Shown here one piece after another: positions 19,809 through 27,990 of a stretch of DNA of 64,000 bases. The stretch spans positions 1,116,001-1,180,000 of the forward strand of contig NZ_JAKLTM010000001.1 in the NCBI RefSeq assembly GCF_022012305.1, written 5' to 3'. A program made the position numbers and the translations under genes. The stretch comes from Ramlibacter paludis. GTDB taxonomy: Bacteria; Pseudomonadota; Gammaproteobacteria; Burkholderiales; Burkholderiaceae_C. The notes under the pieces are model-generated. The model was not told the origin of the DNA. It worked only from the letters and a program-made list of their open reading frames with translations, and made no database searches. Each line of letters begins with the position of its first letter. The stretch's first letter is position 1.

Positions 19809-20819
19809 ATGAAACTCATCACCCGCCGCAGCCTCGTCGCGCTTGCCATGCTCGCCGCGGCCGCCGGTGCCGGCGCGCAGGACATCCAGGAACGCACGAT
19901 CAAGTTCGGCCACCTGAACAACCCCGACCACCCCACCAGCCTCGGCGTGCGCAAGTTCGCCGAGATCGTGGCGGCCAAGACCGGCGGCAAGATCAAGGTG
20001 CAGGAGTTCCCGTCCTCGCAGCTGGGCAACGAGCTGCAGCAGCAAGCGGCGCTGCAAGGCGGCGTGCAGGAGATGCTGGTCGCCTCCACGACCTCGCTGA
20101 ACGGCATCGTCAAGGAGTTCGGCCTGCTGGACTTCCCCTTCCTGTTCGCCAACGCGAAGCAGGCCGACGCGATGGTCGACGGGCCCCTGGGCAAGGCGCT
20201 GGCCGCCCGGCTGCCGGAGAAGGGCGTGATGGTGCTGGGCTTCTTCGACCTGGGCTTTCGCAACGTCACCAACAGCAAGCACCCGATCACCAAGGGCTCG
20301 GACCTCGAAGGCCTGAAGCTGCGCGTGATCCCCAACCCGGTGTTCCTGGAAACGTTCAAGACCTTCAAGGCGAACCCGGTGCCGATGGCGTTCGCCGAGC
20401 TGTACGGCGCGCTCGAGAACAAGGCCGTGGATGGCCAGGAGAACCCGTTCGCGGTGATCGCTTCGAGCAAGTTCTACGAGGTGCAGAAGTACGTGAGCGG
20501 CACCAACCACGTCTACGCCACCAACCCGATGCAGATCAGCAAGAAGTTCTGGGACAAGCTGTCGCCGGTGGAGCAGAAGATCCTGCAGGACTCCGCCATC
20601 GAAGCGCAGAACTGGCAGCGCGTGGTCAGCCGTGAAGTGTCCGGCAAGGCCTTGACCGAACTGACCGGCAAGGGCATGGTCTACAACGACATCGCGCCGG
20701 CCGAACTGGCCAAGATGCGCGTTGCCGTGCGCCCGGTGTACGACAAGTTCTCGGCCGCCTACGACCCGGCCATCGTGACCCTGTTCAAGTCCGAGCTGGA
20801 TCGCGTTTCCAAGCTCTGA
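19809..20819 (+). CDS. TRAP transporter periplasmic receptor (DctP family)
   Basis: 336 residues with an N-terminal signal peptide (KLITRRSLVALAMLAAAAGAGAQ). Family signatures are IKFGHLNNPDHPTSLGVRKFAE, the ligand-arginine region LEGLKLRVIPNPVF, and FAELYGALENKAVDGQENPF. It captures a carboxylate in the periplasm for a DctQM-type membrane partner, but no dctQ or dctM gene follows. Instead aroQ starts at its stop codon. The IclR gene is divergent. A dehydroquinase directly behind the receptor makes quinate, shikimate or a related acid a reasonable ligand guess. Confidence 0.92.
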   Translation: MKLITRRSLVALAMLAAAAGAGAQDIQERTIKFGHLNNPDHPTSLGVRKFAEIVAAKTGGKIKVQEFPSSQLGNELQQQAALQGGVQEMLVASTTSLNGIVKEFGLLDFPFLFANAKQADAMVDGPLGKALAARLPEKGVMVLGFFDLGFRNVTNSKHPITKGSDLEGLKLRVIPNPVFLETFKTFKANPVPMAFAELYGALENKAVDGQENPFAVIASSKFYEVQKYVSGTNHVYATNPMQISKKFWDKLSPVEQKILQDSAIEAQNWQRVVSREVSGKALTELTGKGMVYNDIAPAELAKMRVAVRPVYDKFSAAYDPAIVTLFKSELDRVSKL

Positions 20820-21277
20820 TGCGAAGCGGTGCTGCCGTGAAATTCCTGGTCCTGCACGGCCCGAACCTGAACCTGTTCGGCCGCCGTGAGCCGCACATCT
20901 ACGGCCACACCACGCTGGCGCAGATCGACGCGCAGCTGGCGGCGCTGGCCGCGGAGCTGGACGTGCAGCTGGAAACGATCCAGTCGAACCACGAGGGCGT
21001 GCTGATCGACTTCCTGCACAGCCACATCGACGCGGCGCAGGGCGCCCTGGTCAACCCGGCCGGGTTGACCCAGCACGGCGTGCCCCTGCATGACGCGATC
21101 AAGGCGATGCCCTTCCCGGTGATCGAAGTGCACATGTCCAACATCGCCGCGCGCGAGAGCTGGCGCGTGCACTCGATCATCTCGCCGGCGGTGAAGGGCA
21201 CCATCCAGGGCCTGGGGCCGCTGTCCTACCTCATGGGACTGCGGTCACTGGCCGCGCTCGCCGCACAGTCTCGCTGA
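20819..21277 (+). CDS. aroQ: Type II 3-dehydroquinate dehydratase
   Basis: 152 residues from ATG at 20819, which overlaps the TRAP stop as TGATG; a GTG at 20837 would give 146 residues, the usual family length. Catalytic features are the flexible-loop FGRREPHIYG with Y28, NPAGLTQH, and H105 in EVHMSNIAARESWRVHS. It converts 3-dehydroquinate to 3-dehydroshikimate, in aromatic biosynthesis or in quinate catabolism. Coupling to a TRAP receptor beside an IclR regulator favours the catabolic role, though it may also be the only copy; that cannot be seen in this window. Confidence 0.93.
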   Translation: MRSGAAVKFLVLHGPNLNLFGRREPHIYGHTTLAQIDAQLAALAAELDVQLETIQSNHEGVLIDFLHSHIDAAQGALVNPAGLTQHGVPLHDAIKAMPFPVIEVHMSNIAARESWRVHSIISPAVKGTIQGLGPLSYLMGLRSLAALAAQSR

Positions 21278-21281
21278 AGCC

Positions 21282-21320
21282 AGGCGCCTGCGGGCGCCTG
21301 CGCCTACCTCAGCGTAGGCG
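21282..21320 (+). terminator. Two tandem hairpins after aroQ
   Basis: AGGCGCC-TGCG-GGCGCCT (21282-21299) and CGCCTAC-CTCAGC-GTAGGCG (21301-21320) are perfect 7-base stems in succession, 5 bases after the aroQ stop. There is no clear run of T, so termination would depend on structure. The rest of the gap to 21460 shows nothing recognisable. Confidence 0.45.
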
Positions 21321-21460
21321 AACATGAGGGGCGGGCTGCCACCCACGCGCGATTCGGACGATTCCGACAGGGCGCGGGCGACGGGTTCCTACGAACTTCC
21401 GGTGCCTGCACAGCCGACGATCCGTGCCACATCAACCAGTCGTTGAAGGGCACCTCCGTC

Positions 21461-23104
21461 ATGCGCCGCATCGCTCGCTCGCTCTGCCTGTTGGCAACCT
21501 GCCTCCTGCCCCTGCTGTCGCTGGCGGATAAGCAGACGGTCTGCACCATCACCATCAACTCCGCGGACGAGAAGGAAGCCTTCCGCCGTTCGCTCCCGGC
21601 CGACAAGTACCAGTTCGTCGAACTGGTCGAGAAGGGCCGCAAGGACTGGCTGCAGTCTTCCTGCGAAGCCAAGGTCTCCTGCGACATCCTGGTCATCTCC
21701 GGGCACCACGGCGAAGGCAACGTGTTCTTCTCCGACTCGCTGACCCGCAACGAGTACCTGCCGGTCGAGGAGCTGGAGCGCGTGTCCTGCTCCGGCTCCT
21801 GCCCCATGTTCGAGCACCTGAAGGAGGTCTACCTCTTCGGCTGCAACACGATGAACTCGACGGCGCAGCACACCATCTCGGGCGAGATCGCGCGCAGCTA
21901 TTCGCGCGAGGGCAAGTCCGCCGACGAGGCCGCCCGCCTGGCGCGCCTGCTGGGCCAGCAGCGCGGCGAAAGCAGCCGCGACCGCATGCGCCTGTTGTTC
22001 AAGGACGTGCCGGTCATCTACGGCTTTTCCGGCGTGGCGCCGCTGGGCCAGACGGCCGGCCCGCTGCTCAGCCGCTATTTCCAGGGCGCGGGCAGCTCCG
22101 AGATCGGCAAGGGCCGCGCGAGCGGTGGCCTGCTGCGCCAGTTCTCGTCGCACAACCTGGTGGCTGCCAGCGGCATCCGCGACGGCGATCCGCTGCAGCC
22201 GCTGCGGCAGGACGTGTGCAAGTTCGCGGACGATCGCATGTCGCCCGCCGACCGCGTGACCGCCGTCCATGCGATGCTGAAGCGGCCGACCGCCGAATCG
22301 CGCCTGCTGCTCGATCGGATCGAGGAACTCACCGACACGCTGACCGCGAGCGTGCGCAAGCAGCCTGAAGTGGCGAAGGCACTGGATGCCGTCGTTGCGG
22401 ACACCGCCGCGCGCGACCGCTACCTGGCCTTCGCCCGCGATGCCGACGAACCGGTGACCCGCGCCCGCATGATCGACGTGGCGCACGATTTCGGCTGGCT
22501 TTCCACCGGCCAGCGCAAGACGGAGCTCGTGGCCATGCTGGGCGACGTGATGGCGCGCAAGGAAGTGGCCGCGCCGGAAGTGGACCTGGCCTGCACCCTG
22601 AACAAGAGCGGCGAGCTGAATGGCGCGCTGGATGCGCAGGCCGGCAAATCCGACGCCGCCGGCCATTCCGCCTTGCTGGCCTGCCTGGGCAACCGCGAGG
22701 CCCGTGAACGCGTGCTGGCGCGCCTCGCGAGCCCCGCCGACGCGGACGTGCGCATCGCGCAGGCCTACCTGCGCCATCGGCCGCTGCAGGAGGCGACCGA
22801 GCTGCGCGGCATGACGCAGGCCATCGCCCGCATGAGCGCGCCCGACGCGCAGACCCGCGCGCTGGACGTGCTGGCCCGGCATTACCTCTCCGACCGCGAA
22901 ACGGTCGACACGCTGCGCCAGCTGTTCGCCAAGACGCGTTCGGCGCCGGTGCAGAACGCGATTGCCGGCGTGCTGATCCGCGCCGACAAGAAGTCCGTGG
23001 AAGCGGGAGAACTGTTGCGCACGCTGAAGGAAAACCGCGTGAAAACGTCGCCGGGCGACAACATGGTGGATGCGCTGATCCACCGATTGCAGGAATCTTC
23101 CTGA
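21461..23104 (+). CDS. Secreted caspase-fold (CHAT-like) peptidase candidate with helical-repeat tail, copy A
   Basis: 547 residues with a signal peptide (RRIARSLCLLATCLLPLLSLAD). I recognise no named family. The N-terminal domain (about 25-210) alternates beta strands and helices and has a conserved His in ILVISGHHGEG (H82) and Cys in VYLFGCNT (C128). The spacing and strand-end placement resemble the His/Cys dyad of clan CD caspase/CHAT peptidases. Extra cysteines (C28, C68, C74, C110, C114) are compatible with periplasmic disulfides. Residues about 240-545 are all-helical with HEAT-like units (RIAQAYLRHRPLQEATELRG). A paralogue follows 93 bases downstream. The ATG at 21461 is preceded by GAAGGG. 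Peptidase activity is a hypothesis from motif pattern only. Confidence 0.65.
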   Translation: MRRIARSLCLLATCLLPLLSLADKQTVCTITINSADEKEAFRRSLPADKYQFVELVEKGRKDWLQSSCEAKVSCDILVISGHHGEGNVFFSDSLTRNEYLPVEELERVSCSGSCPMFEHLKEVYLFGCNTMNSTAQHTISGEIARSYSREGKSADEAARLARLLGQQRGESSRDRMRLLFKDVPVIYGFSGVAPLGQTAGPLLSRYFQGAGSSEIGKGRASGGLLRQFSSHNLVAASGIRDGDPLQPLRQDVCKFADDRMSPADRVTAVHAMLKRPTAESRLLLDRIEELTDTLTASVRKQPEVAKALDAVVADTAARDRYLAFARDADEPVTRARMIDVAHDFGWLSTGQRKTELVAMLGDVMARKEVAAPEVDLACTLNKSGELNGALDAQAGKSDAAGHSALLACLGNREARERVLARLASPADADVRIAQAYLRHRPLQEATELRGMTQAIARMSAPDAQTRALDVLARHYLSDRETVDTLRQLFAKTRSAPVQNAIAGVLIRADKKSVEAGELLRTLKENRVKTSPGDNMVDALIHRLQESS

Positions 23105-23197
23105 TTTCCGCCTGCCCGAGCTAGCGCCGGTGGCCCCGGCGCTGCAGAGCCAGGGGGGTGTGGAATACTGGCCGCCTTCGCGCGCGGTTCCTCTTCC

Positions 23198-24853
23198 ATG
23201 CACCTCCTGTCGCTCTCCCGAAAGCTGGCCCTGCTGGCCTGTGTGGCCGCTGCCATGGCCGTGCAGGCCGCGCCCAGGACGGTGTGCACCATCACCGTCA
23301 ACTCGCCCGACGAGCGCGACAGCTTCAAGCGCAACCTTCCGCCCGGCGACTACAAGTTCGTCGAACTGGTCGAGCGCGGCCGCCCCGACTGGCTGGCGTC
23401 GGCCTGCCAGCAGCAGGTGCAGTGCGACGCGCTCATCATCTCCGGCCACTTCGATGGCGGCGACGAGTTCTACACCGACCGGCACGACCAGAGCGAGTAC
23501 CTGGCCGTCGAGGAAATGGAACGTGCCTCGTGCAGCGGCTCCTGCCCCGGCGTGTTCGCCAACCTGAAGGAGGTCTACCTCTTCGGCTGCAACACGCTCA
23601 AGCCGGAAGCGCGGCAGACGGCCAGCGAAGACATCGTGCGCGGCATGTTGCGCTCGGGCCGATCGCCCGGCGAGGCGCTGAAGGCGGCCGGTGTGCTGGG
23701 CGATCTCTATGCGCGCAGCAACCGCGACCGCATGAAGCACATCTTCAAGGACGTGCCGGTCATCTACGGTTTCTCCTCGCTGGCGCCCCTGGGCCGCACC
23801 GCCGGGCCGCTCCTCGACAAGTACTTCCAGACGGCGCCGGCCACCGAGGTGGGCAGCGGCCAGGTGAGCAGCAAGCTCATGGGCGCGTTCTCGAACACCG
23901 CGCTGGTCGTCACGCCGGGCCTGGGCGATGCGGACCCGCAGGCGCAGGTGCGCCGCGACGCCTGCCAGCTGCTGGACAACCGCACGACCGATGCGCAGAA
24001 GGTCGCCTTCCTGCACCAGGTGCTGCAGCGTGATGCGGCGGAAGTGCGCATGTTCCTGTGGCACCTGGAGCGCTTTGCCGGTTCGATCAAGCCCTTGCAG
24101 CGCCTGAAGCCGGACACGGCGGCGGAGTTCGACAAGCTCGCCGGCGACCAGGCTGCGCGCAAGCGCTTCATGGACTCGGCGCGCGACGCCGACGATTCGA
24201 ACGTGCGCATGCGCATGGTGGCCCTGGCTCGCAACTTCGGCTGGCTGACGCCGGAGCAGGAGCAGGCGGAACTGGTGCGCACCATCGCCGACCAGATCGC
24301 GCGCGACCGCGTGGGCCGCGACGAACTGGAGATCGCCTGCGCCGGCGGCGCGCGCGAGCGCAAGGATCCCGCGCTCCTGGCCATGGCAGCCGGCGCCTTG
24401 AAGTCCGGCAAGGTGGCACCGGCCGCGGCCATGGCCTGCCTGGGCAACGCCGAGGCGCACGCGCGCGTGGTCAACGCCATGACCAGCGCGAAGGCCGAGG
24501 ACATCGACATGGCGCGCGCCTACCTGAAGCACCGGCCTCTGGCGGCGGGCGACCTGCGCAGCATCGCCGCGGGCATCGCCCGCATGCCGGCCTCCGACGC
24601 GCAGGTGGTGGCGCTGGAGACGCTGGCGCAGCAGCGCCTGGCCGACCCGGACAGCCTGCGCGAGATCGCGCGCCTGTTCCCGCTGACGAAGTCGGTGCAG
24701 GTGCAGCGCGCGATCGCCAAGGTCCTGATCCGCTCGGACTACCGCGTGCTCGGAGCGCCGCAGCTGGCGCAGTCGCTGAAACAGAGCCGCATCAAGTCGC
24801 CGGATGGCGATGACGTGATCGACGCGTTGATTCGGGTGCTGCAGCAAAGCTAA
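23198..24853 (+). CDS. Secreted caspase-fold (CHAT-like) peptidase candidate with helical-repeat tail, copy B
   Basis: 551 residues, signal peptide LLSLSRKLALLACVAAAMAVQAA. It is clearly paralogous to the preceding gene over its whole length: TVCTITVNSPDERDSFKRNLP, LIISGHFDGGDE (H84), VYLFGCNT (C131), FKDVPVIYGFSSLAPLGRTAGP, and the C-terminal helical repeats (AYLKHRPLAAGDLRSIAAGI). The putative dyad His and Cys are both kept while surrounding residues have diverged, and the CSGSCP block is conserved. Probably periplasmic or exported. Tandem duplication with retained dyad suggests two related peptidases with different substrates, or an enzyme pair acting together. Function otherwise unknown. 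Confidence 0.65.
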   Translation: MHLLSLSRKLALLACVAAAMAVQAAPRTVCTITVNSPDERDSFKRNLPPGDYKFVELVERGRPDWLASACQQQVQCDALIISGHFDGGDEFYTDRHDQSEYLAVEEMERASCSGSCPGVFANLKEVYLFGCNTLKPEARQTASEDIVRGMLRSGRSPGEALKAAGVLGDLYARSNRDRMKHIFKDVPVIYGFSSLAPLGRTAGPLLDKYFQTAPATEVGSGQVSSKLMGAFSNTALVVTPGLGDADPQAQVRRDACQLLDNRTTDAQKVAFLHQVLQRDAAEVRMFLWHLERFAGSIKPLQRLKPDTAAEFDKLAGDQAARKRFMDSARDADDSNVRMRMVALARNFGWLTPEQEQAELVRTIADQIARDRVGRDELEIACAGGARERKDPALLAMAAGALKSGKVAPAAAMACLGNAEAHARVVNAMTSAKAEDIDMARAYLKHRPLAAGDLRSIAAGIARMPASDAQVVALETLAQQRLADPDSLREIARLFPLTKSVQVQRAIAKVLIRSDYRVLGAPQLAQSLKQSRIKSPDGDDVIDALIRVLQQS

Positions 24854-24995
24854 GGCACCCACCCAGCGGGTCCGGGCCGAAGCCAGGAAGGTCTGGAAGG
24901 GTGTCGGGCGGACAGGTGAGAATGGCGATCCGCGCGCGCGCCGATCCAGGCGGCGCGCCGGAACAACGTACAACATCACCCGAGACATTCCCCCC

Positions 24996-26306
24996 ATGTT
25001 CAAGAAGTCCCTGGCGGCCGCCGCCACCTTGCTCTTCCTCGCAGCCAGCGCCCACGCCCAGCTCACCGACACCGAACAACGCATCATCGCCGCCGTCAAG
25101 CAGCGCACGCCCGCGGCCCTGGAGCTGCTGGAGAAGTCGGTGCGCATCAACAGCGGCACGCTCAACCCCGAAGGCGTGCGTGCCGTCGGCGAGATCTACC
25201 GGGCGGAGCTCGATGCGCTGGGCTTCAGGACGCGCTGGATCGACATGCCGCCGGACATGAAGCGCGCCGGCCACCTGGTGGCGACGCAGCAGGGCGGGCA
25301 AGGCAAGCGCGTGCTGCTGCTGGGCCACCTGGACACCGTGTTCGAGAAAGCCAGCTCCGTGCCGCTGTGGGAACGCCAGGGCGACCGCGTGCGCGGCCAG
25401 GGCGTGAACGACATGAAGGGCGGCGACGTCATCATGATCGAGGCGCTGCGTGCGCTCAAGACCGTGGGCGTGCTGGACCGGGCCAACATCGAGATCATGT
25501 TCACCGGTGACGAAGAGCGCGGCGGCCAGCCGCTGGAGGTGGCGCGCGCCGACATGGTCGCGATGGGCAAGCGTGCCGACTACGCCCTGTCGTTCGAAGG
25601 CAGCGCCCGCTTCGACGGCGTCGACACCGCCAGCATCGCCCGCCGCTCCTCCGGTGGCTGGACCCTGCGCGTCAAGGGCAAGCCGGCGCACTCGATGGGC
25701 GTGTTCTCGGCGCAATCGGGCTATGGCGCGATCTACGAGACCGCGCGCATCCTCAATGCCTTCCGCGAACAGGTGATCGAGCCCAGCCTGACTTTCAACC
25801 CGGGGCTGGCCTTCGGCGGCACCAACATCTCCTATGCCGAGGACACCGCCACCGCCAGCGCCTTCGGCAAGTCCAACGTGATCGCGCGCGACGCCGAGGT
25901 GTTGGGCGACCTGCGCTACCTGTCGCCCGAGCAGGGCGAGCGCGCGCGCCAGAAGATGACGGCGATCGTCACCACGGGCAACCTGGCCGGCACGTCGGCG
26001 ACCATCAGCTTCAAGGAAAGCTACCCGCCGATGCCGCCCACCGAGGCCGGCCGGCAGTTGGCGGACCTGTATTCGAAGGCAAGCCAGGAGGCGGGGCTGG
26101 GCCGCATCGGCCTGCTCGATCCGTCGCTGCGCGGCGCGGGCGACGTGCAGTTCATCGCGCCCCACACCGTGGGCATCGACGGCCTCGGCGCCGCGGGCCG
26201 CGGCTCGCACACCGACGACGAGGACCTGGAGATCGCCTCGATCGAACGCGGCGCGATCCGTGCGGCGATCCTGATCCACCGGCTCACGCAGCCGGCCGCG
26301 CGCTAG
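24996..26306 (+). CDS. Secreted M20 family metallopeptidase (carboxypeptidase G2-like)
   Basis: 436 residues with a signal peptide (FKKSLAAAATLLFLAASAHAQ). Metal and catalytic motifs of M20 peptidases are present: LLLGHLDTVF, GQGVNDMKGGDV, TGDEERGG and the C-terminal histidine in GRGSHTDDED. The inserted dimerisation domain is visible in the middle (RRSSGGWTLRVKGKPAHSMG). It probably removes glutamate or other amino acids from N-acylated substrates in the periplasm, as carboxypeptidase G2 does. It stands alone, 142 bases after the tandem caspase-like genes; that gap shows nothing recognisable. Confidence 0.92.
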   Translation: MFKKSLAAAATLLFLAASAHAQLTDTEQRIIAAVKQRTPAALELLEKSVRINSGTLNPEGVRAVGEIYRAELDALGFRTRWIDMPPDMKRAGHLVATQQGGQGKRVLLLGHLDTVFEKASSVPLWERQGDRVRGQGVNDMKGGDVIMIEALRALKTVGVLDRANIEIMFTGDEERGGQPLEVARADMVAMGKRADYALSFEGSARFDGVDTASIARRSSGGWTLRVKGKPAHSMGVFSAQSGYGAIYETARILNAFREQVIEPSLTFNPGLAFGGTNISYAEDTATASAFGKSNVIARDAEVLGDLRYLSPEQGERARQKMTAIVTTGNLAGTSATISFKESYPPMPPTEAGRQLADLYSKASQEAGLGRIGLLDPSLRGAGDVQFIAPHTVGIDGLGAAGRGSHTDDEDLEIASIERGAIRAAILIHRLTQPAAR

Positions 26307-26351
26307 CCGGTGTCCATGCCAAGAAGAGGCAGCTCGTCTCCTGCTCGCCGC

Positions 26352-26816
26352 ATGCGCTTTTTTCTCTTGTTGCTGCCCGTGATCGCCGGCGCACAACCCG
26401 TCCCGGGTGGCTTCGCGCTGGGCATGAACGCAACGCAGTTGCAGCAGGCCGACCCGGCCCTCAAGCGCGTGCCACACCCGGCGCGCCTTTCCGGCGGACT
26501 GGCGGGCATCTGGTCGGGCGGCGACGTCCGGCTGGGCGAGGTGGCCCTCACGCCGACGTTCTTCCTTGCCGAAGGCGAACTGCGGCGCGTCGAGTACCTC
26601 GCGCACGACGGCCTTGCCGCCACCTATGCGGCGCTGCTGGCCTGGGCGCGTGGCATGTGGGGCGCGGAGCTGGCTTCCAATGCGCCGGAGGGCGCTTACG
26701 CGAGCTGGGACACGCCGGAGCTGCAGGCCTACCTGCAGCGGACCGTCACGCCGCGCGGCGAGCAGGTGCGGCTCGTCACGCGGAAACGCGCGCTCAAGGA
26801 TGCCGGCGAGCTCTGA
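26352..26816 (+). CDS. Small exported protein of unknown function
   Basis: 154 residues starting with a short hydrophobic leader (RFFLLLLPVIAGAQP). The mature part is beta-rich (FALGMNATQLQQADPALKRV; LTPTFFLAEGELRRVEYLAH), the style of small outer-membrane-biogenesis or lipoprotein-like folds, but no family is recognised. An earlier ATG at 26316 would add twelve residues, several of them basic, and still give a signal peptide. It begins shortly after the M20 gene and is probably co-transcribed with it. It ends 3 bases before the convergent thioredoxin gene. Confidence 0.6.
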   Translation: MRFFLLLLPVIAGAQPVPGGFALGMNATQLQQADPALKRVPHPARLSGGLAGIWSGGDVRLGEVALTPTFFLAEGELRRVEYLAHDGLAATYAALLAWARGMWGAELASNAPEGAYASWDTPELQAYLQRTVTPRGEQVRLVTRKRALKDAGEL

Positions 26817-26819
26817 GCC

Positions 26820-27887
26820 TCACCCGAACGTGAACGCATAGGCGTGCGCGCCGGGATCCAGGAACTCGATCTCGAACACCCGCTCGCCGCCAGACTGCGG
26901 CTGGCGCACCAGCTGGTAGAGGCGATGGCTGTCGATGGTGCCCATGCCGCTTGCATCGACGTCGGTGCCGCCCGCGGCGCCCGGCGCCTGGCCATCGAGC
27001 CGCACGCGAAAGCGCACGGGGCGGCCATCGTCGCCCGGGCCCAGCACGAGGTGCAGGTCGCGTGCCTGGAAGCGGTACACGATGCGGCTGCCGGCCCGCT
27101 TCGCCTCGGCGGCTTCATCGCCCACGTTCCACAAGCCGGCCAGCGTCCATTGGTTCAGGCGCAGGGCCGAGGCCGCCACGTATTCGTGGGACTGCCCGGC
27201 ACGCAGGCCGCCGGCGGCGGAGCGGAAGCCCTCGCTGCGCGCCGCGCCGACGTAGGTCTCGGTCGATGCCGCCGGCTGCGTCCCCGGCGCCGCTTGCGTG
27301 CCGGTGCCTTGCGGTGCGACCAGGCTGGTGGGCACGTTCTGCCGCCCGGCCTCGCGCAGCAGCTGCTGGATGACGCGCTCGGCTTCCGCGTAGCCGCCTT
27401 CCCCCACCTGGCGGCTGCGCACGCGGCCGGTGGCATCCACGAAGTACAGCGAGGGCCAGCCCTGCACGCCGAACGCGCGCCAGATGCTGCGCTGGCTGTC
27501 GACCGCCACCGGAAAGTTGATGCCCAGCATGGCGGCGGCGCGTTCCACGTTCGCCGGCCGGTGCTCGAAGCCGAACTCCGGCGTGTGCACGCCGACGACC
27601 ACGAAACCGAGCTCGCGGTACTTGTCCGACCAGGCGCGGATGTAGGGCAGGGTGCGCAGGCAGTTGATGCAGGAGTAGGTCCAGAAGTCCAGCAGCACCA
27701 CCTTGCCGCGCAAGGCTTCCGGCGCCAGCGGCGGCGAGTTGACCCACGACACCGCGGAGCCCAGCGACTGGAACGGCGACGCCGCGGCTGCTTGCGCGCG
27801 GGCTTCACCGCCCCAGTGGACGCAGGTGAAGGCGATGACCAGCGCGAACAGGGCGGCCAGGAGTTTCAGGGTGAGCTTGTTCATCAT
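26820..27887 (-). CDS. Periplasmic thioredoxin-like protein, DipZ type without membrane domain
   Basis: 355 residues. An N-terminal membrane anchor or signal (about 4-25) is followed by a TlpA/AhpC-TSA domain (about 40-190) with redox motif C73-I-N-C76 in WTYSCINCLRTLP. The cis-proline region is GVQGWPSLYFVD. The C-terminal domain (about 225-355; AGSRIVYRFQARDLHLVLG, FEIEFLDPGAHAYAFTFG) is the carbohydrate-binding-like beta domain found at the end of DipZ proteins. DipZ normally also has a CcdA-like transmembrane domain that supplies electrons; it is absent here and no ccdA is adjacent. Two consecutive ATGs (27887, 27884) are possible starts. Confidence 0.85.
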   Translation of the reverse strand: MMNKLTLKLLAALFALVIAFTCVHWGGEARAQAAAASPFQSLGSAVSWVNSPPLAPEALRGKVVLLDFWTYSCINCLRTLPYIRAWSDKYRELGFVVVGVHTPEFGFEHRPANVERAAAMLGINFPVAVDSQRSIWRAFGVQGWPSLYFVDATGRVRSRQVGEGGYAEAERVIQQLLREAGRQNVPTSLVAPQGTGTQAAPGTQPAASTETYVGAARSEGFRSAAGGLRAGQSHEYVAASALRLNQWTLAGLWNVGDEAAEAKRAGSRIVYRFQARDLHLVLGPGDDGRPVRFRVRLDGQAPGAAGGTDVDASGMGTIDSHRLYQLVRQPQSGGERVFEIEFLDPGAHAYAFTFG

Positions 27888-27990
27888 TGCGTTCCGGCCC
27901 GTCGGTTGCCTGCCGGCCAACATCATGCGAGAGATCGGGTCGCCCTGCTGCCCAAGTGACAATGGCGCATCCATACGCTGCGAGGCCCCC

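Noticed and set aside
21461-24853. Toxin-antitoxin or abortive-infection defence pair
   Set aside because: Both genes are full-length paralogues with signal peptides, so they act outside the cytoplasm; no antitoxin, nuclease or regulator is nearby.
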